From Cellulomonas sp. Root485 (GTDB lineage Bacteria; Actinomycetota; Actinomycetes; Actinomycetales; Cellulomonadaceae), in NCBI RefSeq assembly GCF_001426705.1, contig NZ_LMFC01000005.1:62001-126000 (forward strand): a stretch of 64,000 bases of DNA. The letters run 5' to 3'. How positions within the stretch are numbered: the first letter of the stretch is position 1; every line of letters begins with the position of its first letter. Position numbers and translations under genes: made by a program. This document shows, piece by piece, positions 19,513 to 28,728 of this stretch. The notes beneath the pieces were generated by a model, which saw nothing but the letters and a program-made list of their open reading frames with translations, was not told where the DNA came from and searched no databases.

Positions 19513-20690
19513 GCACGCCACCCGAGGACGACGACGGCTGCGTCGTCCACCAGGTCGCCCCCGTGCAGCTCCCGGACGTCGTGCAGCACCCGCTCGACGA
19601 GGTCGCCGCGAGCCGCGACCGCACCGTCCACGATGCGCAGCAGGCCTGTCTTGCCGACGCGGTCGGAGCTGCCACCGATGGTCGCCTCGAGCACCCCGTC
19701 GGTGTACAGCAGGATCCGCCACGAGGGCGCGAGCTCCAGCCGTACCGGCGACCAGCCCCCGGAGACCGGGATGCCCAGTGCACGACCCCGCCCGTGCGTC
19801 GGCAGGAGCGCCGACGGCTCGCCCAGGAGCAGCGGCACGGGATGTCCGGCCAGGTACAGGTCGACCGAGGTGCGGTCCGCGGCGACGTCCAGCATGGACA
19901 CCGTGGTGAACACCTCCGGGCGCGCACGCTCGGAGATCAGGACGCGTTCGAGCAGACCGAGGATGTCGACGGTCGGCACCTCGGCGAGCACGAGCGTCCG
20001 CCAGGCCGTCCGCAGCGTGGCACCGAGGGCCGCCTCGTCGGGCCCGTGCCCGCAGACGTCACCCACGAGCGCGAGAACCGACCCGTCGGGACGTTCGACG
20101 ACGTCGTAGAAGTCCCCACCGAGCACGCCGTCGCGTCCCGCGCGGTAGCCGACGCGTACCTCGAGGCGCTGGTCGACCACCGAGGGCGTCGGCAGCAGTG
20201 CCCGCTCCAGCCGGTTGACCTCCTCGGCGCGCACGAGGCTGCGGTACAGGGCGCGGTCGGTGTCCTCCAGGCGGCGGCGCTGGATGGCGTAGCGCACCGA
20301 GCGACCGAGCATCTCGCCGTCGACCTCGCCCTTGACCAGGTAGTCCTGGGCCCCGGCCGCGACGGCCTCGAGCCCGATGTCGGTGCCGGCCAGGCCCGTG
20401 AGCACGACGACTGCAGGTGCACCGGCGGCCAGCAGGCGCTCGAGCGCGGCGATGCCCATCGCGTCGGGGAGCCCGAGGTCGAGCAGGACGATGTCGACGT
20501 GGAGCCGGTCGATGGCCTCGTCGAGGGTCCGGACCCAGTGCAGGTCGACCTCGAGACCGGCGTCCGCGAGGTGCTCACGGACGAGGATCGCGTCGCCCTC
20601 GTCGTCCTCCACGAGCAGCAGACGGACGGGTGCGTGTCTCGTCACCGGGCCGCGGCGGATGTCGTCGGGGGCGGTGCGTGCGTCGCTCAA
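19509..20690 (-). CDS. REC-PP2C (SpoIIE-type) phosphatase response regulator
   Basis: 393-residue protein: receiver domain (about 20-140; acidic pocket VEDDEGD, phospho-acceptor in IVLLDLGLPDAMG, Lys in YLVKGEVD), a short helical linker, and a PP2C/SpoIIE Ser/Thr phosphatase domain with GGDFYDVV, GDVCGHGPDEAAL, LYTDGVLEA and DDAAVVVL, so metal-binding Asp residues are present. The family normally dephosphorylates anti-anti-sigma factors, but none is encoded nearby. The start is a TTG at 20690, supported by GGAGGAGAGG upstream. First gene of the signalling operon. Confidence 0.9.
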   Translation of the reverse strand: MSDARTAPDDIRRGPVTRHAPVRLLLVEDDEGDAILVREHLADAGLEVDLHWVRTLDEAIDRLHVDIVLLDLGLPDAMGIAALERLLAAGAPAVVVLTGLAGTDIGLEAVAAGAQDYLVKGEVDGEMLGRSVRYAIQRRRLEDTDRALYRSLVRAEEVNRLERALLPTPSVVDQRLEVRVGYRAGRDGVLGGDFYDVVERPDGSVLALVGDVCGHGPDEAALGATLRTAWRTLVLAEVPTVDILGLLERVLISERARPEVFTTVSMLDVAADRTSVDLYLAGHPVPLLLGEPSALLPTHGRGRALGIPVSGGWSPVRLELAPSWRILLYTDGVLEATIGGSSDRVGKTGLLRIVDGAVAARGDLVERVLHDVRELHGGDLVDDAAVVVLGWRA

Positions 20691-20933
20691 CGGGCCTCTC
20701 CTCCCGACTGTTCACCTGCCTCTTCTCGACAGGACACCCGAAGCGTAGGGGCCCGGAACCGCTCTCGCGCGCCATCTCACCCGGTCGCGGGCGGACCCCA
20801 CCCGGTCGGCTGGGTGCGACGGGGCCGCGGAGGTCGGATAATGGACGGCCGCTCCGGCGTCGCGTCGTCCCTCGACGTGCGCAGGGGCGGAGGTACGCGC
20901 GGCCGGTGACCCGGCGGAACGGAGATCGCCCAG

Positions 20934-23171
20934 GTGGCAGGCATGGACAACGAGCTGACCGTCGAGCAAGGCGTCGTCGACCAGCTGTACGGCCGGCTCG
21001 ACGACCTGCGGGCGCAGACCCGGGCGCGGCTGGCCGACGTCCGGCGGGAGGGCCCGTCGGGCTCGCCGCAGAACCGCAGCGAGCGGGACGCGTTCGCCAC
21101 GCTCTACGAGGACCGCATCGCCCAGCTGGAGGCCGTCGAGGAGCGTCTCGTCTTCGGGCGGCTCGACCTGGACGACGACAGCCGCCGCTACATCGGCCGC
21201 CTCGGCCTCACCGACACCGAGCAGACCCAGCTCCTCACCGACTGGCGCGCTCCCGCGGCCCAGGCGTTCTACCGGGCCACCGCCGCGCACCCTGACGGGG
21301 TCGTGCGTCGCCGGCACGTGGTCACCCGCGGCCGGACCGTGACGAGCGTCGAGGACGAGGTGCTCGACCTCGACCTGCTGACCGGCGACTCGGACGCGCG
21401 GCTCAGCGGCCTGTCGGGTGAGGGCGCCCTGCTGGCCGGGCTGGCCGCGGGCCGCACGGGCCGGATGGGCGACATCGTCGCGACGATCCAGGGTGAGCAG
21501 GACGCGATCATCCGCTCCGAGCTGGGCGGCGCGCTGGTCGTCCAGGGCGGGCCGGGCACCGGCAAGACCGCCGTGGCGCTCCACCGCGCGGCGTTCCTGC
21601 TGTACGCGCACCGGCGGCTCCTCGAGCGCTCGGGCGTGCTTCTCGTCGGCCCCAGCCGCACGTTCCTGCGCTACATCGACCAGGTCCTGCCCTCCCTCGG
21701 CGAGACGGGCGTCGTCACGACGACCGTCGCGGAGCTGTACCCCGGGATCCAGGCGACCGCCACGGAGGACGAGGCCGTCGCCGAGCTCAAGGGACGCGCG
21801 CTGTGGGGCAGCGTGATCGCGCGCGCCGTGCGCGACCGGGAGCGGATCCCCGCGCAGCCCGTGCACGTGCGGGTCGACGGCCACGACCTCCTGATCCGCC
21901 CGAACGACATCGCGTCGGCGATGGCTCGCGCCCGGCGCAACCACAAGCCGCACAACCAGGCACGCATCTCGTTCGTACGGGACATGCTGAGCCGGCTGGC
22001 CGAGCAGTACGTGCAGCAGCTCGGCGGGGACGTGCCCGCCGACGAGCGCGGCGAGATCATCGAGGAGCTGCGCACCACGCGGGAGATCCGGATCGCGCTC
22101 AACCTGGCGTGGATGCCGATCACGCCGCAGAAGCTGGTCTCCGACCTCTGGTCCAAGCCGCACCGGCTCGCGTCCGCCGCACCGCAGCTCAGCCCGCAGC
22201 AGCGCGCGATGCTGGTGCGGGAGGCCGACGCGCCCTGGACGCCGGCGGACGTGCCGATCCTCGACGAGGCCGCGGAGCTGCTCGGCGAGGACGACCAGGC
22301 CGCCCGGGCCGAGGCGCGCGCCGCGACCGAGCGGCGGGCCTCGGAGCTGGCGTACGCCCGGCAGGTGCTCGAGTCCACGGGCAGCGGCGGCATGGTGTCG
22401 GCGGAGATGCTCGCCGACAGGTTCGCGACGACCGGCCCCACCCTGACGACGGCCGAGCGGGCGGCCGCCGACCGCTCGTGGACCTACGGCCACGTGGTCG
22501 TCGACGAGGCGCAGGAGCTCTCGGCGATGGCCTGGCGGTCGCTGCTGCGGCGCGTCCCGACGAGGTCGCTGACGATCGTCGGCGACGTCGCGCAGACCAC
22601 CGCGACAGCCGGTGCGCGCAGCTGGGCCGCTCAGCTGGACCCCGTGCTGCGCTCGTCGTGGCGCCTCAACGAGCTGACCGTGAACTACCGGACCCCGGCG
22701 GAGGTCGCCGACACCGCCCGCCGGGTGGCCGTGGCGGCCCACCTGCCCGTGAGCCCGCTGACCTCGGCCCGGGACGTGGACGACTCGCTCGTGGTCACGC
22801 GCGTGGCGGACTTCTCCGCCGCGGTGACCGAGACCACCGAGAAGCTCGTCGCCGAGGTCACGGACGCCACGGGTGCGGGACGGATCGCCGTGATCGCGGT
22901 GGACGCGCGGCTCGATGCGATCGGTGCCGCCCTGCGTGACGCCGGGCTGCAGCCTGCGCTCGGCGCCGGGTCGAGCGCGGCCGACCTCGACGCGCCGCTC
23001 GTGGTGCTCAGCCCGCGCGAGGCCAAGGGTCTGGAGTTCGACGTCGTCGTGCTCGTCGAGCCGGCCGAGGTGATCGACGCGAGCGCGGGTGACCTGTACG
23101 TCGCGATGACCCGTCCGACGCGGGCGCTGCACGTGCTCCACGACCGCCCGCTGCCCCGCGGCTGGGTCTGA
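20934..23171 (+). CDS. helD: HelD/HelR-like UvrD-family helicase (RNA polymerase recycling)
   Basis: 745-residue superfamily-1 ATPase. The N-terminal coiled-coil region (MDNELTVEQGVVDQLYGRL onward) that reaches into RNA polymerase in HelD is present, followed by DWRAPAAQAFYRA, Walker A GGPGTGKTAVALHR (about 203-216), VVVDEAQELSAMAWRSLL (motif II) and motif VI VAMTRPTRALHVL. GTG at 20934 is preferred over ATG at 20943 because GGAG lies 9 nt before it. HelR is the rifamycin-resistance member; I see no rifamycin-associated 19-bp palindrome upstream, so plain HelD function is more likely. Confidence 0.87.
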   Translation: MAGMDNELTVEQGVVDQLYGRLDDLRAQTRARLADVRREGPSGSPQNRSERDAFATLYEDRIAQLEAVEERLVFGRLDLDDDSRRYIGRLGLTDTEQTQLLTDWRAPAAQAFYRATAAHPDGVVRRRHVVTRGRTVTSVEDEVLDLDLLTGDSDARLSGLSGEGALLAGLAAGRTGRMGDIVATIQGEQDAIIRSELGGALVVQGGPGTGKTAVALHRAAFLLYAHRRLLERSGVLLVGPSRTFLRYIDQVLPSLGETGVVTTTVAELYPGIQATATEDEAVAELKGRALWGSVIARAVRDRERIPAQPVHVRVDGHDLLIRPNDIASAMARARRNHKPHNQARISFVRDMLSRLAEQYVQQLGGDVPADERGEIIEELRTTREIRIALNLAWMPITPQKLVSDLWSKPHRLASAAPQLSPQQRAMLVREADAPWTPADVPILDEAAELLGEDDQAARAEARAATERRASELAYARQVLESTGSGGMVSAEMLADRFATTGPTLTTAERAAADRSWTYGHVVVDEAQELSAMAWRSLLRRVPTRSLTIVGDVAQTTATAGARSWAAQLDPVLRSSWRLNELTVNYRTPAEVADTARRVAVAAHLPVSPLTSARDVDDSLVVTRVADFSAAVTETTEKLVAEVTDATGAGRIAVIAVDARLDAIGAALRDAGLQPALGAGSSAADLDAPLVVLSPREAKGLEFDVVVLVEPAEVIDASAGDLYVAMTRPTRALHVLHDRPLPRGWV

Positions 23172-23253
23172 CGCGCACGTCGGCTGCGTCTCACGCGTGT
23201 CCGAGGGCCGGACCGCTGTAGGCCCCGGGGTCCGCGGGGCGCACCATAGGGGC

Positions 23254-24453
23254 GTGCTGAAGGCCCTGCTGCTCGAGAACCTCCACCCCCAGGCTCGCTC
23301 GATCCTCGAGACGGCCGGCTTCGACGTGACGACCCGCACCGGGGCGCTCGACGAGGCCGAGCTGATCGAGGCGCTCGACGGCGTGCACCTGCTGGGCATC
23401 CGCTCCAAGACGCACGTCACCGCGGAGGTGCTCGCCGCGTCACCGTCCCTGGTGGCGATCGGGGCCTACTGCATCGGCACCAACCAGATCGACCTCGCCG
23501 AGGCGGCGTCACGCGGCGTCGCGACGTTCAACGCGCCGTTCTCCAACACCCGCTCGGTGGTGGAGATCGCGATCGCGGACATCATCTCCCTGACACGCCG
23601 CCAGACCGAGCTCGACCGTGCCATGCACGACGGGATCTGGAACAAGTCGGCGACCGGCGCCCACGAGATCCGGGGCCGCACGCTCGGCATCATCGGCTAC
23701 GGCAACATCGGCACCCAGCTGTCGGTGCTCGCGGAGAACCTCGGCATGTCGGTCGTGTTCTACGACACCGCCGAGAAGCTCGCCCTGGGCAACGCACGAC
23801 GCATGAGCACGCTCGACGAGCTGCTCGAGGCGGCGGACATCGTCACGCTGCACGTCGACGGCCGCAGCGGGAACGCGGGGCTGTTCGGGGCCAAGCAGTT
23901 CGCGCGGATGCGGCCCGGCGCGGTGTTCCTCAACCTCTCGCGCGGGTTCGTCGTCGACTACGCCGCCCTGCGCGACGCGATCGTCGCCGGGCACGTGGCC
24001 GGTGCCGCGGTCGACGTGTTCCCCGTGGAGCCCAAGCGCAAGGGTGACCCGTTCGAGTCGGAGCTGCGCGGGCTCGCCAACGTGATCCTCACGCCGCACA
24101 CCGGCGGGTCCACGGAGGAGGCGCAGGAGGCCATCGGCCAGTTCGTGTCCAACAAGGTCCGCGACTACCTGGCCACCGGGTCCACGACCCTGAGCGTCAA
24201 CCTGCCCAACCTCGCGCTCGAGCAGCAGCCCGGTGTGCACCGCCTCGCCTACCTGCACCGCAACGTCCCCGGGGTGCTGGCCGCGGTCAACGCGACGCTC
24301 GCCGAGCACGGCGTGAACATCGAGGGTCAGCTGCTCGCGACCCGCGGGGAGCTCGGCTACGTGGTCACCGACGCCGGCGCGCGGGTCGACCCCGCGGTGA
24401 TCGAGGCGCTGTCGACCCGCCCGGAGTCCGTGCGCCTGCGCCTGCTGTCCTGA
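23254..24453 (+). CDS. serA: D-3-phosphoglycerate dehydrogenase
   Basis: First enzyme of serine synthesis, oxidising 3-phosphoglycerate with NAD. 399 residues from the GTG at 23254, the short, single-ACT type. NAD-binding GIIGYGNIGTQLSVLAE (about 142-158), LSRGFVVDYAAL, the catalytic His in TPHTGGSTEEAQ and a C-terminal ACT domain (HRNVPGVLAAVNATLAEHG) that usually mediates serine inhibition. A stable hairpin (24462-24510) follows directly. Confidence 0.95.
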   Translation: MLKALLLENLHPQARSILETAGFDVTTRTGALDEAELIEALDGVHLLGIRSKTHVTAEVLAASPSLVAIGAYCIGTNQIDLAEAASRGVATFNAPFSNTRSVVEIAIADIISLTRRQTELDRAMHDGIWNKSATGAHEIRGRTLGIIGYGNIGTQLSVLAENLGMSVVFYDTAEKLALGNARRMSTLDELLEAADIVTLHVDGRSGNAGLFGAKQFARMRPGAVFLNLSRGFVVDYAALRDAIVAGHVAGAAVDVFPVEPKRKGDPFESELRGLANVILTPHTGGSTEEAQEAIGQFVSNKVRDYLATGSTTLSVNLPNLALEQQPGVHRLAYLHRNVPGVLAAVNATLAEHGVNIEGQLLATRGELGYVVTDAGARVDPAVIEALSTRPESVRLRLLS

Positions 24454-24461
24454 TCTCCCGA

Positions 24462-24510
24462 GCACGACGGAGGGGCCCGACCAGTTCCTGGTCAGGCCCC
24501 TCCGTCGTGC
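24462..24510. terminator. Bidirectional terminator between serA and the DUF5302 gene
   Basis: Long inverted repeat: GCACGACGGAGGGGCC pairs with GGCCCCTCCGTCGTGC, the remaining GACCAG/CTGGTC inner stem closes a small loop. It serves the two convergent genes. Confidence 0.9.
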
Positions 24511-24514
24511 AGGC

Positions 24515-24715
24515 TCAGGCGGAGCCGGACTTGCGCTGGAAGCGACGCTGTGACGGACCCGCGGTCTCCGAGCCGTGCACCTGACCGGTGTTGGTCGAGC
24601 CGTCGGCGGTGCGGTGCTGGTTCGACTTCTTGCGCTCGAGCGCCTCGCGGAACTTCGCCTTCGTGTCGTCGCTCACCGCCGCCTCCGTGGTCGCCTTGTC
24701 GTCGTCCTGGGCCAT
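24515..24715 (-). CDS. DUF5302 small protein
   Basis: 66-residue, highly charged actinobacterial protein without hydrophobic segments. The central KAKFREALERKKSNQH and the basic C-terminal RRFQRKSG are the DUF5302 hallmarks. Function is unknown. I start it at the ATG at 24715 (MAQDDDK), with GGAGACGCCC upstream; a longer reading frame exists but lacks family similarity. Confidence 0.82.
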   Translation of the reverse strand: MAQDDDKATTEAAVSDDTKAKFREALERKKSNQHRTADGSTNTGQVHGSETAGPSQRRFQRKSGSA

Positions 24716-24815
24716 GGGCGTCTCCTTCGATGCTGTGTGCCGTCGGACGTCTGCGCCCGCGACCTGCCCAGCCTGACCGACTCGCGCGTGCGGCGCCACC
24801 TCTTCTCACGCCAGG

Positions 24816-24821
24816 TAGCGT
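24816..24821 (+). promoter_or_regulatory. Leaderless -10 (TAGCGT), 7 nt before the start at 24829
   Basis: TANNNT at the spacing expected when the GTG start codon is the 5' end of the mRNA; no Shine-Dalgarno site is seen. Confidence 0.7.
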
Positions 24822-24828
24822 CGGGCAG

Positions 24829-25851
24829 GTGCTCCCGGCCACCCCGCTCCCCCACCGGCGCGCCGGTGGACTCTCCTGGCCCGTCGTCTCGCTGGGGCTC
24901 TGGCAGAACTTCGGGGCGTCGACATCGTTCGCAGACCAGAGCGCACTCGTCCTGCACGCCGTCGACCGCGGGGTCGTGCACCTCGACCTCGCCAACAACT
25001 ACGGCCCGCCCCCGTTCGCCGCGGAGGAGTCGGTCGGCCGACTGCTGTCCCGTGACCTGCACGGACATCGCGACGAGCTGCTCATCACCACCAAGGCCGG
25101 GTACCGCGCGTGGCCCGGACCCTACGGCGAGCACGGCTCCGCGAAGTATCTGCGGGCATCCCTCGACGAGTCGCTGCGCCGGCTGGGCGTCGACTCGGTC
25201 GACGTGTTCTACAGCCACCGGTTCGACCCGAGCACCCCGCTCGAGGAGACCCTCGGCGCGCTCGACCGGGCGGTCCGCGCCGGCAAGGCACGGCACGCCG
25301 GGATCTCGTCGTACTCGGCCGACCGCACGGTCGAGGCCCTCGCCGTCGCGGAGGCGCTGGGTCTGCGCCTCGCCGTGCACCAGCCCGCCTACTCGATGCT
25401 CAACCGGTGGGTCGAGCAGCCGGGCGCCGACGGACGGTCGTTGCTCGACGTCGCCGACGACGCGGGGATGGCCGTCGTCGCGTTCTCGCCCCTGGCCCAG
25501 GGCATGCTCAGCACGCGCTACCTGCACGGCGTGCCGGCCGACTCCCGAGCGGCGCGTGGCGGACCGCTGCGGACCGAGTGGCTCACCGACGAGGCCCTCG
25601 ACCACGTGCGGGCGCTCGACGCGATCGCCCGGGCCGGCGGACGCACCCTGCCCCAGCTCGCGCTCGCGTGGGTGCTCCGGGACCCGCGCGTCACGTCCGT
25701 GCTGGTGGGTGCCCGCACCACCGCACAGCTCGACGAGAACCTGGCCGCCGTCGCCCTGCCGCCGCTGACGGACGACGAGCTGGCGGCCGTCGAGCCGCAC
25801 GCGGTCGACGCCGGTATCAACCTGTGGGGCGTACGGTCCAGCGACCGCTGA
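24829..25851 (+). CDS. Aldo/keto reductase, YghZ/L-glyceraldehyde-3-phosphate reductase-like
   Basis: 340-residue TIM-barrel NADPH-dependent oxidoreductase. The catalytic tetrad is visible: Asp in HLDLANNYG with its Tyr, Lys in ITTKAGYR and His in FYSHRFDPSTPLEET. SPLAQGMLS and the C-terminal VLVGARTTAQLDEN bind the nucleotide phosphate. The long AWPGPYGEHGSAKYL loop after the Lys is typical of the YghZ subgroup. Natural substrate is not certain. Confidence 0.9.
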   Translation: MLPATPLPHRRAGGLSWPVVSLGLWQNFGASTSFADQSALVLHAVDRGVVHLDLANNYGPPPFAAEESVGRLLSRDLHGHRDELLITTKAGYRAWPGPYGEHGSAKYLRASLDESLRRLGVDSVDVFYSHRFDPSTPLEETLGALDRAVRAGKARHAGISSYSADRTVEALAVAEALGLRLAVHQPAYSMLNRWVEQPGADGRSLLDVADDAGMAVVAFSPLAQGMLSTRYLHGVPADSRAARGGPLRTEWLTDEALDHVRALDAIARAGGRTLPQLALAWVLRDPRVTSVLVGARTTAQLDENLAAVALPPLTDDELAAVEPHAVDAGINLWGVRSSDR

Positions 25852-25852
25852 C

Positions 25853-27832
25853 TCAGCCCTCGACGGGCAGGTGCGTCGACCACCACCGCAGCACGTGCTC
25901 GAACCGGACGGCGCGGTGCTTCGGGTTCCCCGACCGCGTGAGCTCGTGACCCTCGCCCGGGAACAGCAGCAGCTCCGCGTGCACCCCGCGCCGCTTCAGC
26001 TCGACGAACCAGCGCTGCCCCTGCTCGACCGGGCACCGCCAGTCCTGCTCCGAGTGGATGACCAGGGTGGGCGTGCGGACCCGGCCGACGTGCGCCATCG
26101 GCGACTGGGCGGCCAGTGCCGCGGCACCCGCCTCGTCGCCGGTGTCCCCGAGGTACTCCAGGCCGAAGAACCAGCCGATGTCGCTGGACCCCACGAAGCT
26201 GATCGGGTCCAGGAACCCACGCTCGACGATCGCCGCCACGAACCGGTCCGTGCGCGTGGTCAGCCACGCGGTGAGGTAGCCACCGTACGAGCCGCCCATG
26301 ACACCGACCCGCTCGCCGTCCAGCGCGGGATCCTCCAGGGCGGCGCCGAGCAGGGCGAGCACGTCGTCGGTGTCGACCGTCCCGAAGCCCCGCTGGATCG
26401 CGAGCCCGTGTGCGCGCCCGTACCCGGAGGACCCGCGGGGATTGCCCAGGACGACCGCGTACCCCGCCTCGGCCAGCACCTGGACCTCGTCGAAGAGCCC
26501 GTGCGTGTACTGCGCGAACGGTCCGCCGTGGATCATCAGGATCGTCGGGTGCGGGCCGGCGCCGAAGCGCCCCTCGTCGGGCGTCACCACCCAGCCGTGC
26601 ACCTCGTAGCCGTCCGGCGACGTGGCGACGAGCTCCACCGGGACACGCGTGCGCCCGGTCCCGCGCAGCTCGGCTCCGACGTCGGTCAGCGCCACGACCG
26701 TCCCCGTCGTCGGGTCGACCAGGAACACCTCCCCCGGCGTCGTCGGCGTCGACGCCGTCACCACGATGCGCCCTGCCGCCACCGCGGCACCCGACACCAC
26801 GTGCGTGCCCCCGACGAGGGTGGTCGCGGCGCCGTCGGGTCCGACCCGGACCAGGTGCGCCGCGCCGCGACGCTCGACGACGACCAGCGGGTCCCCGTCG
26901 AGCTCTGCGAGGACCCCGGTCACCTGGTCCTGCTCCGGGTCCGTGAGCCGTTCGGGTACGGCGCCGGCGCGGTCCAGCGCCAGCCGGTACAGGCCCGCTT
27001 GGGTGGCGACGAAGTCCCGGCCCGTCGGCCCGAGGTCGCTGGCGAGGATCCACAAGGTGGCGCCGTCCGCGGACGGGAGCACAGCGTCGACGCCGAGGGT
27101 GCTCCCGGCATCCGCATCCGTGACCGGGACGGGGTCGCCCTGCTCCGCGGCGTCGATGCGCACGACGTCGCTGCGCAGGTCCGACTCGCGTGACGCGTGC
27201 CGCGCCGAGACGCCGACCAGCCCGTCACCCGACGGCAGCCACCGCACCCCGCTCACCCCGACGTCGCCCACGGTCAGCTGCACCGCGTCGGGCAACGCCG
27301 TCGGACGCTCGGAGTCGGCCGGGACCTCGACGACGAAGACGTGCTGCGGGCGGTCGCGGAAGAAGCCCACGCCGTCGGACCGGTACTTCAGCTCGGTGAT
27401 GTGCCGGGGATCCTCCGAGCCGGGCTTCCCGTCGGCGGCATACCGCCCCTCCTCCGGCACCCGGGCCACGTAGGCGATGCGTGTCCCGTCCGGGGAGAAC
27501 CGCGGCTCGGACGCGCCCAGGGGTGCGTCCGTGAGCCGGATGGGCTCACCGCCTGTCGCCTCGACGACGTGCACCTGCGGCTTGCCTTCGGGTTCGGCCC
27601 GCAGGAACGCGACCCACCGACCGTCCGGACTCACCTCCGGCGAGGTGTCGCGGTGCCCGCGGGTCAGTGGCCGCGGAGCCTCCTCGCCCTCGAGGTCGAC
27701 CGACCAGAGATGGCCGACGTACTCGTCGGTGGTCAGGTCGGGGCGGACGACCGAAACGACGGCGCGGGTGCCGTCCGGCAGGGCCGCCGGCGCACCGGGG
27801 ACATGGAGGAGCTCGAGATCAGAAGGTCGCAC
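25853..27832 (-). CDS. S9-family prolyl oligopeptidase-like serine peptidase
   Basis: 659-residue cytoplasmic peptidase with an N-terminal beta-propeller (repeated SPDGRWVAF / SPDGTRIAY type blades, about 1-400) and a C-terminal alpha/beta-hydrolase domain. Nucleophile Ser in GVMGGSYGGYLTAW, Asp in HSEQDWRCPVEQ and His in FPGEGHEL form the triad; TILMIHGGPF gives the oxyanion region. It most resembles acylaminoacyl-peptidase or dipeptidyl-peptidase-like members. No signal peptide. GTG at 27832 is set by a -10 element 6 nt upstream. Confidence 0.92.
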   Translation of the reverse strand: MRPSDLELLHVPGAPAALPDGTRAVVSVVRPDLTTDEYVGHLWSVDLEGEEAPRPLTRGHRDTSPEVSPDGRWVAFLRAEPEGKPQVHVVEATGGEPIRLTDAPLGASEPRFSPDGTRIAYVARVPEEGRYAADGKPGSEDPRHITELKYRSDGVGFFRDRPQHVFVVEVPADSERPTALPDAVQLTVGDVGVSGVRWLPSGDGLVGVSARHASRESDLRSDVVRIDAAEQGDPVPVTDADAGSTLGVDAVLPSADGATLWILASDLGPTGRDFVATQAGLYRLALDRAGAVPERLTDPEQDQVTGVLAELDGDPLVVVERRGAAHLVRVGPDGAATTLVGGTHVVSGAAVAAGRIVVTASTPTTPGEVFLVDPTTGTVVALTDVGAELRGTGRTRVPVELVATSPDGYEVHGWVVTPDEGRFGAGPHPTILMIHGGPFAQYTHGLFDEVQVLAEAGYAVVLGNPRGSSGYGRAHGLAIQRGFGTVDTDDVLALLGAALEDPALDGERVGVMGGSYGGYLTAWLTTRTDRFVAAIVERGFLDPISFVGSSDIGWFFGLEYLGDTGDEAGAAALAAQSPMAHVGRVRTPTLVIHSEQDWRCPVEQGQRWFVELKRRGVHAELLLFPGEGHELTRSGNPKHRAVRFEHVLRWWSTHLPVEG

Positions 27833-27838
27833 CCGACG

Positions 27839-27844
27839 AACCTA
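27839..27844 (-). promoter_or_regulatory. Leaderless -10 (TAGGTT), 6 nt before the start at 27832
   Basis: The same TAGGTT-6-nt-start arrangement recurs at 40516 and 43395, which supports the reading. Confidence 0.72.
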
Positions 27845-27874
27845 CGTGGTGCCGCCGACACGTGCAGTCGCCGC

Positions 27875-28387
27875 TCAGGTGGTGCGGACGTCCTCGTCGG
27901 TCGCCGTGCTCTCGTCGTCGGCACCCGCACCCTGCTCGGAGTCGCGCTCGGCACGCAGCACCGTGATCGCCGCCTCGAAGTCCTCGAGCGAGTCGAACGC
28001 CTGGTAGACGCTGGCGAACCGCAGGTAGGCGACCTCGTCGAGCTCCCGCAGCGGACCGAGGATGGCCAGGCCGATCTCGTACGCGTCGATCTCGGCCGAG
28101 CCTGCGCTGCGGAGGGTCTCCTCGACCTTCTGGGCGAGCAGTGCGAGGTCGTCCTCGCTCACCGGCCGACCCTGGCAGGCCTTGCGCACCCCGCCGGCGA
28201 TCTTCTCCCGGCTGAACGGCTCGGTGGCACCCGAGCGCTTGACGACCGACAGGCTGGCCGTCTCCACCGTGGTGAAGCGGCGGTTGCAGTGCGGGCACTG
28301 ACGGCGCCGTCGGATGGTCGACCCGTCGTCCGACGTCCGCGAGTCGACGACCCGGGAGTCCGGGTGGCGGCAGAACGGACAGTGCAC
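27875..28387 (-). CDS. nrdR: Ribonucleotide reductase repressor NrdR
   Basis: 170-residue ATP-cone transcriptional repressor of ribonucleotide reductase operons. The zinc ribbon Cys pairs are CPFC at residues 3-6 and CPHC near 31-34, followed by RRFTTVE and the ATP-cone [16 protein letters not shown]. The GTG at 28387 directly precedes the first zinc Cys, with GGGGG a few nt upstream. The acidic tail after about residue 150 is longer than in E. coli NrdR. Upstream lie 405 non-coding nt with an iron-box promoter pointing at this gene. Confidence 0.95.
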   Translation of the reverse strand: MHCPFCRHPDSRVVDSRTSDDGSTIRRRRQCPHCNRRFTTVETASLSVVKRSGATEPFSREKIAGGVRKACQGRPVSEDDLALLAQKVEETLRSAGSAEIDAYEIGLAILGPLRELDEVAYLRFASVYQAFDSLEDFEAAITVLRAERDSEQGAGADDESTATDEDVRTT

Positions 28388-28574
28388 GGTGGCCCCCTTC
28401 TCGTGCTGGCGCGTCGACGCCGCGACATCTGACCGGACGTCTGTCGGTGGCGATCGCGTCGTGAACGCCCCCGTGACGCTAGGCCAACGGCTCCGGTGTC
28501 GCAAGGCGCCTGGCCGGGCGCTCCGGACGGGTCGACGCCGGGTTCCGACACCCTGTGCGCCGGCCCGGACGCAC

Positions 28575-28604
28575 GAGAGCGGCCACCCGAAGGTGACCGC
28601 TCTC
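28575..28604 (-). other. Hairpin with UUCG tetraloop in the nrdR upstream region
   Basis: On the minus strand a 13-bp stem starting GAGAGCGG is closed by a c(UUCG)g loop, with one mismatch in the stem. UUCG-capped hairpins are very stable in the RNA of that strand, favouring a minus-strand transcript. No U-tract follows, so it could end a small RNA or be part of an nrdR leader. Confidence 0.7.
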
Positions 28605-28728
28605 GCGGGGACGCCCCCGTCCCAGGTCACGGACCGACTCGCCTCGGTGCCGCGCTGTACTGCGGTGAGCTCACACGGGCTCGCGCCCCTGGAGACCACA
28701 CCTCCGGCAAGCCCCCCAGCTCGCCTTG

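Noticed and set aside
20691-20933. Rifamycin-associated element before the HelD-like gene
   Set aside because: No GGGGCTTGC-type palindrome is present, so HelR-style rifamycin induction is not supported.
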